From Punica granatum (Eukaryota > Streptophyta > Magnoliopsida > Myrtales > Lythraceae): a stretch of 64,000 nucleotides of DNA. The notes under the pieces were generated by a model. It made no database searches. It was given only the letters and a program-made list of their open reading frames with translations, and was not told where the DNA came from. Location of the stretch: NCBI RefSeq assembly GCF_007655135.1, contig NC_045128.1, positions 2,666,001-2,730,000 on the forward strand, written 5' to 3'. The position numbers and the translations under genes were made by a program. This document shows, in pieces, positions 11,323 through 24,941 of this stretch; position 1 is the first letter of the stretch; every line of letters starts with the position of its first letter.

Positions 11323-13904
11323 ATGGAGAACGGCGAAGTCCCTGAGAACGCCAACGACAGTACGGCATCTCTCTCCCCCTCTCTTTCTCTATCTCTGTAG
11401 GAGGCAGTTGTTCTGTGATTGTTGTTGACTATGGAGATTTGCCGATGGTCCAGATTGCCCGGGAACTCGTTCGGAGACGGCCGGAAAAGCGGAGTCATGT
11501 CAAGGATGCCCTAACCAAGAGGCCTGCGCCACCGCCCCCAAAGGCCCCGACCCAGGTCCCCTCTCTACTCCCTTTTGTGTTAGCTTTAACTTTCCTGATA
11601 TGAAAGGAGGGGATGTTTAACGATGGTGCGTGATGTGCCCAAAATCTGTAGCTTTAGCCATCCTCTGAGCAATTTTCAGCTTAGGAATCGTAACTGAAAT
11701 CGGAGCTGTGATGTTCTGATGCAAAGAGACGGGGATTGTGCTGGAATTTCCATTTCAAGATCTGTTATTTATTCGAAACACGATGATCGGTATAGCGGTT
11801 AACTCGGTGAAACAGTCGGAAAACACCGGCTTAGTCGTTCAAATGGTTAGGTCACGAGGCGGCAGTGGGGTATTTATATGGTGTTAGCTCCATCTCTGTG
11901 ATGTCGATCTTGGGATGATAGTTGGAAAACCAACAAGCACTGAGTTGTGGGGTTTTAAGCTTAGGGTGACTTTGTTACAGTCAGCAGTTTCTAAAAGTTT
12001 CGAGTCAGGCCCTCTTTATGTCGGTTTTGAGGTTTATCGAGTGCAGAGCCTATTTTGAGGTTTATCAAGTGCAGAGCCTATTCAGCTCAGTCTTCTTCAT
12101 GAATTGCAGTACCCTCTGCTTTTAGTTCCCTGCATGAACTAGCCAGAAAGAGAAGTTCCTCTTTGGTTCTATGATTTACTTGATGAGAAAACAAACTTTG
12201 CAGAACATGATAGGCTCTTTAGCTTTGAAGCTTGTAACTCAGTTGCTTGAATCAATCTGGAACTGGTTCAACCACCAGCGTTCAGGATTTCCATTGTTGT
12301 TGCCAGTTTTATCGAACAATTAATCCTGGGGTGCTCTCTGCTATTTCTAGCTATTATATATAGGTCATATTCAGAACTTTACACGTATTGTAGTGGTAGG
12401 AGAATATGGGTCCTGTTCCCCATTTTCATTTGCCTAACTTATTGGGTAGTTTGGAGTTTTAGATATTTCTGGGGCATGGGGAAGTTTGAGCAGATCGCCT
12501 TGTCTTCTCTGGATGCAGGGCTATGGTATACCTCGAGTTTGCTATTTTCCTGTCTGCAAAAAGGGATCCTGGATTTATTATAGACCATCAGTTGTCTTTG
12601 GTTGGTTGTCATAGTATTTCAACGAGTACTTGAGAAAAGAGTCATTAATGGTTGCTTCTTGTAATATCTGCTTTACATCATCTTTCGTGGAGCTGCACTC
12701 TTTCTTGGGTAGCATAATTGTGACAAATATAAAAGGGAGTTGCCTTATTTTCTATGTATATCTTTGTGCAGATCTTGTTGCAATAGCAGAAAGAATGGCT
12801 ACCGTGAAGCACAAAATCCTTGTGTTATCAGGTAAAGGTGGGGTTGGGAAGAGCACATTCTCGGCACAGCTCTCTTTTGCCCTAGCCTCCATGGACTTCC
12901 AGGTGGGTCTTCTCGATATTGATATTTGTGGTCCCAGCATCCCGAAGATGCTTGGCCTTGAGGGACAGGATATCCACCAGAGCAACCTTGGGTGGTCTCC
13001 TGTATATGTGGAATCCAACCTTGGTGTCATGTCTATTGGTTTTATGCTCACAAACCCTGATGATGCCGTCATATGGAGAGGTCCCCGTAAAAATGGGTTA
13101 ATCAAGCAGTTTCTCAAGGACGTTTACTGGGGAGAGCTCGACTTCTTAGTGGTTGATGCCCCGCCTGGGACCTCAGATGAGCACATCTCGATTGCGCAGT
13201 GCCTTCAGGTTAGAGAAGAAATCAACTATGCATTTTTCTTTATTCTTTCTTGTTTTCTTATAAGATTGAGAGAGAGGTCAAGCTGCCCAAGTTTTTATTG
13301 ATAAAACTGGAAGTTCCCTAAAACATATGGTGGAACGATTGAAAGATATATCTTGATATCGAATGGCGAAGTGAGATTCTGAACTCAAGAGTAATTCCTT
13401 TAAATACAGGTATGCGGGATAGATGGGGCGATCATAATCACCACACCTCAGCAGGTTTCCCTTATCGATGTCCGCAAAGAGGTGAGCTTCTGCAAGAAGC
13501 TTGGTTTGCCTGTCCTTGGAGTGGTCGAGAACATGAGCGGGCTGTGCCAGCGGATTGCAGACCTCAAGTTTGTGAAAATGACCGAGACCGGAGAAGAGAG
13601 AGACATGACCCAGTGGGCCATGGAATATCTGAAAGAAAAGGCACCTGAGTTACTGGGCTTGGTAGCTTCGACTGAAGTTTTCGACAGTAGCAGTGGCGGG
13701 GCCTTGAGGATGTGCCAGGAGATGGGGGTCCCCTTCCTAGGGAAGGTGCCATTGGACCCTCAGCTCTGCAAGGCAGCCGAGGAAGGAAGGTCGTGCTTTG
13801 AAGACCAGAAGTGTGGCATCAGCGCCCCAGCTCTGAAGAGGATCATCGATAAGTTGTTGGAAAATCCAGGGCTGTCAACATTGGCCATAGATAACGGCGC
13901 TTAG
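11323..13904 (+). CDS. NBP35: NBP35-like cytosolic Fe-S cluster scaffold P-loop NTPase
   Basis: Four exons: 11323-11359, 11454-11555, 12772-13208, 13410-13904 (1071 nt, 356 aa; Arabidopsis NBP35 about 350). The N-terminus starts [12 protein letters not shown] and holds the ferredoxin-like cluster ligand pattern C-x13-C-x2-C-x5-C, exactly the NBP35 type. Next come the deviant Walker [10 protein letters not shown], the ADP/ATP switch [14 protein letters not shown], and [12 protein letters not shown]. Known role: assembly scaffold that transfers 4Fe-4S clusters to cytosolic and nuclear proteins. The C-terminal half has no CPxC pair; only one Cys occurs near that place ([12 protein letters not shown]), which agrees with my recollection that plant NBP35 lacks the C-terminal CxxC. 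Intron 2 is 1.2 kb. Confidence 0.95.
12021..12086 (+). repeat. 33-bp tandem duplication in NBP35 intron 2
   Basis: The words ttgaggtttatcgagtgcag and ttgaggtttatcaagtgcag, each followed by agcctatt, stand directly adjacent. A recent slippage-type duplication. Confidence 0.85.
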
Positions 13905-14700
13905 CTAACGTAATGGATACATGTTTGCACAGATTGTCATCCTCGTGATCAAGATTTTTCAATGTTCTTGTAGGTCGTCGTAAATTAAGTGTCTATGCTT
14001 GTGTAATATTCTGATATCATTCGGCATGGAAATTCCGAAGTTGAAATAAAAGAATGTTACTTCGGCTATTATCTTTGCTTGAATCGAAGATAAAATAAAA
14101 AAAAAATTATAATACGATATCTCCTCTCTTCGGATCCCTCTATCCAAATGCAGGATAAAAGGGACACGATGTAATAGCTCTAATGACGGTTACTGTTACG
14201 AGATCGAAATTAAGTCATCGAGTTGATGATAAAATGGACTGAAGTTCCAAAGGACATTTTGCATTTGATCCGTTGAGAGGAAGGGCGGTGTTAGCATCAC
14301 AGTTAGGTGTACGATGGTGACCGGAGATGGACGACCCGATTGCCCCACACCAATGGCTAGTGGTCATAGCCTCGTTGGCCTCGGCAGCCCCAGGACCTAT
14401 CACTAATGGGGCTCGGCCAGGGAGGCGAGGCCTCCCTGGTTCGAGACCTCCTTCGGATCTCCGGTTGGGAAATCAATAATAAGTTATATTACCATTTCTC
14501 GACCGCTGATCTGGTCAATCGCCCAGACGAGCCAACAGCCCAAAATCAACGGTGATTCGGCCACCTACCGGTCCGACCGGCACCCATCAACCGTCCGATT
14601 CAACAGCAACAGGTTCTCGACAGTCCAGCGTGTGTATCCACGCGCTCACGCGCCCCGTCCTCGTCGAGTCCGCCACTACCACTTTGTCTGGTCGTGATGT
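13905..14700. other. NBP35 3'UTR and GAPC upstream region
   Basis: NBP35 3'UTR to about 14110. Between 14150 and 14480 lies GC-richer DNA with complementary words (ggcgaggcctccc; gccccagg and atggggct) and a ccctggttcgagacc stretch resembling a pol III B box, possibly an old repeat. No gene seen. Confidence 0.4.
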
Positions 14701-14704
14701 GTCC

Positions 14705-14714
14705 TTTATATATG
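14705..14714 (+). promoter_or_regulatory. TATA box of GAPC
   Basis: CTTTATATATGAG about 125 bases before the GAPC ATG, followed by a pyrimidine-rich leader (actccgcttcgactctccg). This is the usual placement for a highly expressed glycolytic gene. Confidence 0.6.
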
Positions 14715-14832
14715 AGAAGAACCCTAATCTAATCGTCACTCACGTCTCCACTCCGCTTCGACTCTCCGCTCCGTACCACTCTCTTCTGCACTCATCTGCT
14801 TCTCAGGCTCAGCTCAGCTCCGCTCCGGATCC

Positions 14833-17468
<2,636 letters not shown>

Positions 17469-18555
17469 GAGTGCTCTCAGGGTTAGATTACCGTCGATGA
17501 TGGAAGGGGGAGCACTGTTGCTACCGATTGTTGTTTATGCATAACTAGTGAGAGAGGCAAGCAAACTGCTCATGAAGTAATGGAGGACTGCCTATGATGA
17601 TGGCATAGAATGATGTTTTGTTTTTGTTTTTTGTTTCTGTTTTGTGACCTAGTTCTATATTTCTCCATCTCGAAAGTCGGCTGGGTGTGTTCTAAGAGTG
17701 GTTTTTGGTAATAATTTCGACTCTATGTTGGTCTCGTTCAGCTACTTATATTACCTACCCTCTCAGTGTTTTTTAATATTTTCCCTACTTAAAAAGTCGA
17801 GAAACGGGGAATTGGACTAATATCGTGAATCTGTTCCCTTCCAGTACAGGCTCCACTATCCAAACAAAAGATTAATGTTTTCCACCGCCTTATATTTGTA
17901 GATTAAACCATGCTTTTTCTTTGGAAAAATGTGTTCCTCGTCGAATGTTTGAAGTGTTCACTCAACTAGGGAAATGTACTGCACTGAACAAGGGAAAGGG
18001 AAATGGAGGGAATGGATCTATATGCCTCCCAGCATGATGGTAATGGACTTCATTTCAAGTCAATTCAGTGGTTGTTGGATTGATGTGTGCGCGCCATCGG
18101 TAGTTTCAGAATTACTCAATCTTTTATTAGTAGTCCATTCACGAGTAAGGAATATATCCAATCGCAATTCAAATTGATGCCAATGTCAGAAAGGATCAAT
18201 ATGCCAACTTCACCTACTAACATTTCCATTGATTGTCCATCCAACGATAAACCTCTGTAGTTGAACTTTGGTGAAGTTGATGAGGCTTGGAGAGTAGTGG
18301 GGACAACTGTTATCTATTGTCAGTTATCAGTATTCAAACATAAACACCGAAATTGTTCAGCCACTCTCTTGCTTCGAGCCTACTGCACTTGTATTTCGAT
18401 TTCTTTTCATTGTCAAGCTGATTCCTTTCAATTCTGTTTTTGCACTTCCGGCTTCAATTGGCCGAGAGAAGAGTGAGTTCGTGGCAGAGGTAGAGAAGAG
18501 GGCAAAGTACAGCCAGGGCGCGACAGAAGCTATACTCGGATCATGCAGAACTTAG
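17469..18555. other. GAPC 3'UTR and spacer between GAPC and the PPR gene
   Basis: GAPC 3'UTR to about 17770 (T-rich gttttgtttttg tract). No supported gene in the remainder; short frames near 17.97-18.48 kb show no recognisable protein. Confidence 0.45.
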
Positions 18556-18760
18556 CCATCTCGTTTTCTCTTCTCATTACCGGCCCATGCATCCGACAGC
18601 ACTGAGCGTCCTGATGTCATCAGCACCATTTCACCCTGATTGCATAATTGAATGCCGCGCTGCTTTCTCTTCTCACGGGCCCATGTACCCGATCGCGATA
18701 AGCCGCTGAGCAACCTGACATCATCAGGCACCGTTATTCACCTGTTACATTGATCAATTC
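18556..18760. repeat. Diverged ~100-bp tandem repeat with small palindrome
   Basis: Two units (about 18556-18655 and 18656-18760) share tttctcttctca, ggcccatg, ccga, ctgagc and a near-palindromic core (ctgatgtcatcag in the first, ctgacatcatcagg in the second), followed by caccNttNttcacc. It lies in the 3' flank of the PPR gene. Confidence 0.65.
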
Positions 18761-18926
18761 TTGTCAAACTTTCTGGGAAAATTGTTTATTGCTTCCATCT
18801 CTCTTCGGAAGTAACAACTCATTGATCATGTATGTAGCAAACGAGAAGTTATAAACATAATCACTGTGAGCACAAAAATATTACCTGTGCATGCATGATA
18901 TGTCACTAGTCTGACATAACAAATCT

Positions 18927-21503
18927 CTAGGCAGATGAAGCTTCAGCCGGGTAATTGTTCCCTCTAAACTTCCCATTTACAAGAATGTCGTACGTAATAT
19001 TATCGGGTACAAGGCCTCTGTCGAGCATCTCATCGTGCAAACTGAACGCCTTTTGCAGCTTCCCCTCCCTAAAGTGTGCGGCGATCAACATGTTATAAAT
19101 CAGAACACTCGGGACCACACCCTTCTGATGCATCTCTTGCATAACCGCTTCCGCATTTTTCACTCGTCCCTTGTTGCAGAGACCGTTTATCAAAGCGGTG
19201 TACAGCGTGACATCAGGTGCTATACCCTTATTGAGCATCTCCGTATAATACTCTGATGCCATAAGCAGCTTACCTTCTTTCAGCAACCCATCGATAAGGG
19301 TCGTGTAGGTTATCAAGTCGCAGGGGATACCCTCCTCTACCATTTTCTTGTGGATCCCGAGCGCTGCTACCATGTTGTTGAGGTTTCTATAGCCACTAAT
19401 CATAGAACTGTAGACGACCTTATTCGGAGATAACCCAACTTCAAGGAGCTCAGAGTAGAGTTCATGGGCCCTTTCCATATCCTTGTTTCGGCAGAAACCG
19501 TCAATAAGAGCACTATATGCTGTAAGATCCAACTTGAGGCCCCTAGCCTTCATCTCGTTCCGCAATCTGAGTGCGAGACCCATGTTATTGCTCTTGCAGA
19601 AACCGTCAATCAAGGTTGTGTAGGTAACGACATTTGGGGAGACTCCATTTATGGGCATCTCTCTGAAAATACCTAATGCAGAATTGGTATCACCCTCCTT
19701 AATAAGCCCATGTATGATGGTATTGTAAGTCATGCAAGTTGGCGTGAAACCTTCATCGATGAATTTTGTCAACATAACCCTCGCATCACTTGTGCGACCC
19801 ACTTTGCAAAGACCATTTATGACTGTGTTTATCGTGACGGTGGAGCGATCAATTCCTGCATCGGCCATTTCCTCCAACAAATCAAAGGCCCGAATACTGT
19901 CCCCTTTCTTGAAAAACCCATCTATTAAGATGGAGTATGTTATCACGTTAGGTTTCATGCCCTTTTCTGCGATCTCCGACAACATCCTAGTGGCTGCTTC
20001 CATGTCTCCATCTCTGCAGTGTCCGAGCATCATGGTGTTGTACGATACTATTGTAGGCGCTATACCGCTACTCATCATCTTACCCCATAAGTTGCAAGCC
20101 TCAGTTATTTTGCCCTCGTTGCACAGCCACGATAGAAACTGATTATAAGTGAAAACATTAGCAATACCCTCATCAGATGCCTCTTCAAACACTCGATATG
20201 CCTCATCCTTGGAATTCTGTTCCAAGTAACCTCGTATCAATGTGTTCACGTTAAAGACACTAGGCCTTATGCCCATCAGTTTCATTTGGGAGTAAAACTC
20301 ATGTGCCTTTTCCACATTCTTGTTCCTGCAGCAGCCCTCAATCAAAACCGAAAATGTGACCTCGTTCGGGACGAGACCTTCCTGAGAAACTCTATCGAAC
20401 AAATTCAGAGCATTCTCGAGGTTGCCCGACATGCAGTATCCTTTCATCAAACTCGTGTAAACCACCAAATTCAAACTCTTCCCACTGCTTAACATCTCAT
20501 CCTTAACCCTTAAAGCCTCTTCTAGGTTGCCTTGCTTCACGCATGCCCCAATAACACAACCAAATATACCAACTGAAGGAACCCACACCTTTGCTTTCAT
20601 CTCCTCCAGCAACAAACAAGCTGATCTTGAGTTGGGCTTCTGACAGACTGCTTGTATTGCAATACTATAACACGCTGCGTCGAGTTCTACCCCGCTGCCT
20701 ACTGCCTGTCTGAAGTACTCCTCCGCCTCCTCGGGCTTTTTCTGTATCAAGCAAGCCTGCATAATGATGTGAACCGCGAAGCAATCACATCTCGCCCCTT
20801 TCGAAACCATCTGGTCATACAATCGCCGTGCTTCTTCGACCATATTCCTCTTCACCAGAGCAGCCAACAAATTGTTGAATATTATATTGCCGGGCATTAT
20901 GTCATGCTTCGCCATTGTACTGCAACAATCTACAGCATCCTCAACCCGACCGGCCTGAGTGCAACTATCCAACACGTAGTCAAAAACTGGCAATTCGAGC
21001 TCAAACTCAAACCTTTGCGCGCATTCGATCAAGCGATCCACGAGCATGCTCGAAGACGGTCCCGAATCTCCTGAAAAAGCTCCATCGAGCACACTCCGCA
21101 CCAGCCTCTTAGACTTCGGAGACCGCATCAGAACATGAAGCAGGACGCAGAACACGTCAACGCTTCTGACGAAACCTCGGCGGCCTTCCACTCTCCGGAA
21201 GTACTTGAGGGCCAATTCGGGTTCATGCCGGTGGGATAAAATAGTGTTTATTATATCGACAGGTGCCAAGTGTCTGGATTTCGCAGCAGAGGCGGCGAGC
21301 TGATGATCAGCTGCTTCAGCTTCGAGCGGGTTGTCCGCGGAAATCCTCGCTGCATCCGATTCCTCGGCACCGGTTGATCCTGGACCGGTGTCATCAGGAG
21401 ATTGAGATTGTGAGCATAGACATTTAGAGTCCGCGACAGAGCGGAGCAAGAGTGCCCTCAATTGGAGGGAATTGACCACCGGAGATCTCACCGCCCGGTA
21501 CAT
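18927..21503 (-). CDS. P-class pentatricopeptide repeat protein, probably mitochondrial
   Basis: Intronless 858-aa frame. The N-terminus (MYRAVRSPVVNSLQLRALLLRS) is Arg/Ser/Leu-rich and almost free of acidic residues until the Asp at about residue 25, as in mitochondrial presequences. From about residue 130 to the end there are some 20 consecutive 35-residue PPR motifs with the typical P-class pattern (for example NVVTYTTLIDGFCKSNNM). No E, DYW or SMR domain follows; the protein ends shortly after the last repeat. Family knowledge: P-class PPR proteins bind specific organellar RNAs and act in stability, splicing or translation. The overall shape resembles the protein encoded by Arabidopsis At3g54980 (from memory, not verified). 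The repeat residues that set RNA specificity are all readable, so a target could be predicted computationally. Confidence 0.92.
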   Translation of the reverse strand: MYRAVRSPVVNSLQLRALLLRSVADSKCLCSQSQSPDDTGPGSTGAEESDAARISADNPLEAEAADHQLAASAAKSRHLAPVDIINTILSHRHEPELALKYFRRVEGRRGFVRSVDVFCVLLHVLMRSPKSKRLVRSVLDGAFSGDSGPSSSMLVDRLIECAQRFEFELELPVFDYVLDSCTQAGRVEDAVDCCSTMAKHDIMPGNIIFNNLLAALVKRNMVEEARRLYDQMVSKGARCDCFAVHIIMQACLIQKKPEEAEEYFRQAVGSGVELDAACYSIAIQAVCQKPNSRSACLLLEEMKAKVWVPSVGIFGCVIGACVKQGNLEEALRVKDEMLSSGKSLNLVVYTSLMKGYCMSGNLENALNLFDRVSQEGLVPNEVTFSVLIEGCCRNKNVEKAHEFYSQMKLMGIRPSVFNVNTLIRGYLEQNSKDEAYRVFEEASDEGIANVFTYNQFLSWLCNEGKITEACNLWGKMMSSGIAPTIVSYNTMMLGHCRDGDMEAATRMLSEIAEKGMKPNVITYSILIDGFFKKGDSIRAFDLLEEMADAGIDRSTVTINTVINGLCKVGRTSDARVMLTKFIDEGFTPTCMTYNTIIHGLIKEGDTNSALGIFREMPINGVSPNVVTYTTLIDGFCKSNNMGLALRLRNEMKARGLKLDLTAYSALIDGFCRNKDMERAHELYSELLEVGLSPNKVVYSSMISGYRNLNNMVAALGIHKKMVEEGIPCDLITYTTLIDGLLKEGKLLMASEYYTEMLNKGIAPDVTLYTALINGLCNKGRVKNAEAVMQEMHQKGVVPSVLIYNMLIAAHFREGKLQKAFSLHDEMLDRGLVPDNITYDILVNGKFRGNNYPAEASSA

Positions 21504-21700
21504 GTCACAGAATTTCCGGCAGCAGATCGGAGATGTTCTCCGTTCCCTTAGACCCTAAGTAAACCCTAGCTTTTGCAGGAGAAGACGAAGAGAAGACAAG
21601 CCCAAGACAACACGTGAAGATACAATGGGCCGAGCCCAGCCCATAGTGAACTCGCATTCTTCTTCTTCTCGTTTCTTGCCAAAGGGCTCTTTGTTAATCC
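21504..21700 (-). promoter_or_regulatory. Upstream region of the PPR gene
   Basis: Short GC-richer segment immediately 5' of the PPR start. GGGCC/GCCCA words near 21625-21645 (tgggccgagcccagcccat) are site II-like. Inference only. Confidence 0.35.
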
Positions 21701-23090
21701 TCCGTCTCCCGACTAGAGAAATATTGAGTGAGTGCTATTCGTTAAAATACTTGACAGTGAGAATTTGTAAAATTGCTGTGGAATTAATTTTTCACTTTCG
21801 AACATTTTAATTTTTTGATTGGATGTTAAGCAACAAGTGGATGCGTGATACTCTTTCAATATTTTCTCGTCTGAGAGTTGACTGTAAGTCCATGGAATCG
21901 GTAAGTTTAGGCCTATTCACGGGACTCATTTGAACGGTAAGAGAAGTTATGCGCACTTACAAGGAAAAGTGATCTTACACTGCATTATGTGAATTTTGGA
22001 GTTAAGACGAAAAGGTGAATATACGACAGAAATTGATCTTTCACCAAAAGAGATGTCAAATGATCTAGATATTATTGCTACATATATATGAAATGAAAGA
22101 AGAGAATGATCTCATAAATCTGAGTTTGACAATATGTTATAATATATAAAAGCTGAGCAACGATGTCGTGGGAGTTCTATTGACTAACCCTCGGCTCGTG
22201 GTAGATCGTCATTTCCATTGACATTTTTATTGACTTACCCTCAGCTCGTGGTTGATCACGATTCCGATTGCTCGAAAAAGTTAATTATAAATAAGATATT
22301 CATGAATTTGTCTATTTTTATATAAGTATTTTTCTATGTATATAGAATACCAGGAAAATATTTTCTATGTTCAATGTATGTACGACTTGATATGATTTCC
22401 TAGAGTAAGCATGCAATGCCAGGGAGAGAAAGGAAAAAACGCCACGTAGTTAAATTGTGAAACCTTCAGCTTCATAGTGAATTAATTTATCAATTTCAAT
22501 TTAATGAATTTTACTATATTTTATTTGTGCCATATTCAATGTATTTTAGTTATTCGTCCATATTATTATGATAACATGCAATTTTTTTTTTAGAAAAATT
22601 AAAAATGTTCTTTATAATTTAATAGAACTCTTCCACATATGCGACATTTTTTATATTCAATGTCCCAAAAGTCTTATAAATACAAAACGAAAATAATTTT
22701 TTCATCGTCTTTTTACATACTTTAATATTACATACATCCTAACTCGGAAACGATATTATCTCCCATTTTTTGTTGCAACAAATAAAATTTCATATATTTT
22801 TATAACGAGGAGTATCCGGACTTGACGATCCCAACAACGCACATAAATTCACTGCAAGCCTATCGGACAGGTTGTCCAGCCATGCGTACCATCTCTATTG
22901 GGATTATGCTACATGACTCTCTTTATATATATTATTTGCATTTCTTTATGACTAGATTGCTCATTTATTTGCCATCATGAATTTATTTTTCACAATTTGT
23001 AGTATTTCAGCATTTATTATATTACTGAAAACACATATATTTTCTTTATATTTGTACTCATTATTAATTATCTAATTTTGGTCATATAGA
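21701..23090. other. AT-rich intergenic DNA
   Basis: No gene recognised. Contains the small tandem repeat at about 22172-22274 and long A/T-only stretches. Confidence 0.5.
22172..22274. repeat. Two-copy ~52-bp tandem repeat
   Basis: tattgactaaccctcggctc and tattgacttaccctcagctc, each followed by gtggtNgatc and then tNccNattg. Two diverged adjacent copies. Confidence 0.7.
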
Positions 23091-24700
23091 AATTAATAAA
23101 AAAATTACCGCATAACATGCTGATATCGACTAGTGAAGTATAACTTTTGGCTTAGGAAAGTACAGGTTGAGGCATGGGATACCAGACAATTGTTCGAAAC
23201 TCTTCGGTTATGAACGTAAACTCTTCGGTTTAATATAAGAGAAACACGTAAAGCCCCATATACGAGCTTAGTTTTAATGGCGGGGCACATCCTAATTAAC
23301 ATAGGGGGAAAGGGACTTAAGAGAAGCCGTCTCTTAAGCCTCGACTTCTTCCTTCCCAGTGGGGCAGTGACTGTGAGGATAAATGGCCCCCATACGTGAG
23401 TTTCAGCTAAGCCTTTCACAATCACTAGTCTCCCTTTAACTCGTGATAGAGGCCAATTGGGACAAGGGACCCCAACAACACTAAAGAATCAAATAAATGA
23501 ATTAAATAATCCATTAATTGGGAAAATAGGAAATAAATGAAAGAAAAATGATGAAACATGAAAGCAGGGCCTCGGATTTTTGCCTTCACGTGGAATATTT
23601 AGCCACCGTATTCTTCTTCTTCTTCTTCTTTTTTTCCCGAATTTTCACTCCATATTTATCAATAATTCCAGTAAATTTCAATATTCATACATATATGTGT
23701 ATGTGTGCAACTGCGTATATACTAACACCTTTATCTTTATTCATGTGCAAAGCTGAAAATTTCAGCCAAATAAATAAATAAATAAATAAATAAAGTGCAA
23801 AGCTGGAAAAGTTAAAGCTGCTTCTCACTTGCCAATGGAGACATGATACCAAATTACCAATGAGCCATGGGAGGGGATTGCCATATGCTCCAATGGCAAT
23901 GGCAATCCCTTACCTCTAATCAAAGTAAACATATATACAAGCAATATATGTTGGGATAAAGATGTCCCTTCATGACTTATGTTATTTCGCTCGAACCCTT
24001 TACGAGATATGTTTGGAATTTGGATAGCCTTTTGAGCCGGTATTGGCACCGTGTTCCCGAGATAGGAGGGTACCGGGGTCGGACTAGGCCATTCCGTGCC
24101 AAGGGGATCACCATCACATGACATTCCCACTTTTTCACTCAATTATTTTTTGATTGATTGAGCCTCGAGTTTGCCTTGCCAAGAAGCATCCAAAGCATTA
24201 GGATGGGAAGCTTCTTTGAGCATATTAATTGGACAAACCTGAAGCTTCCACCCCAAGTCAAACTTCTTGGATGGACTGTTAGTTCATTCATCTCCCTTCG
24301 GATGGATCTCTCCCTTTCTCTCTCATGAAACCGCTGCATGGCCAAGCCAAGTCGATGTCCGAACGAGAATTGGCATCAACTAATACTAAATGTAGGGTCA
24401 CATCGAAGCTTAAGCGAAGGCTAATATACTGATAACACCTCGTGATTGAACCGTAGAATAGAAAGGAATTGAGAGCAGGGCATCTCATCTGTGTTGTGGA
24501 TGCTCTGCTCTGCCACCTCTGTTTCAGCACAGACAAGTCTCTTCCCTTCCTGCTTCCCATTTCTTTATTGGCTACTTGCTCACCTCCATTGTCAATTTGC
24601 CACTCCCTTAAATCATTGCTCTGTCACACTCTGATTCATCCACCATAATTGTCCACAACCCACCTTCCCTGAACTTCCAGCTCACGCTAACAAATGCAGA
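23091..24700. other. Intergenic DNA upstream of the ankyrin gene
   Basis: Moderately GC-rich stretches (23150-23480, 23820-24140) carry short frames with no recognisable protein and could be decayed retroelement DNA, but I see no defining motif. Simple repeats: (TTC)n near 23611-23628 and (AAAT)n at 23769-23793. Confidence 0.4.
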
Positions 24701-24723
24701 AGCCATTGAAGCTCCGAAGGCCA

Positions 24724-24741
24724 CCTCTCTCTCTCTCTCGG
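24724..24741 (+). repeat. (CT)n tract in the likely 5'UTR/promoter of the ankyrin gene
   Basis: tctctctctctctc about 200 bases before the start codon. CT/GA tracts are frequent near plant transcription starts. Confidence 0.6.
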
Positions 24742-24941
24742 TCCATCAATTAAGGATAAGGACCATTCTTGTCCTGTTCTCTTCCCACATCCATCTCCCT
24801 TCCCCATCTACTGATCTTTGTCACTTACCCCATTAGAGAAAGCAACAAAACCAGGCCTAGATTCATCTTATTTGTCTCCGGGATCCATACTAGCCGAAAG
24901 TCCGAGGAAGGTATATATTTGCTAGGTGGTTGACGGCTCCG

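Noticed and set aside
19035..21112. Several + strand open frames within the PPR gene
   Set aside because: They are antisense shadows of the intronless 858-codon gene; none resembles a known protein.
23105..24142. Minus-strand frames of about 105 residues
   Set aside because: No conserved motif; could be decayed repeat DNA but no reverse transcriptase, integrase or gag pattern is visible.
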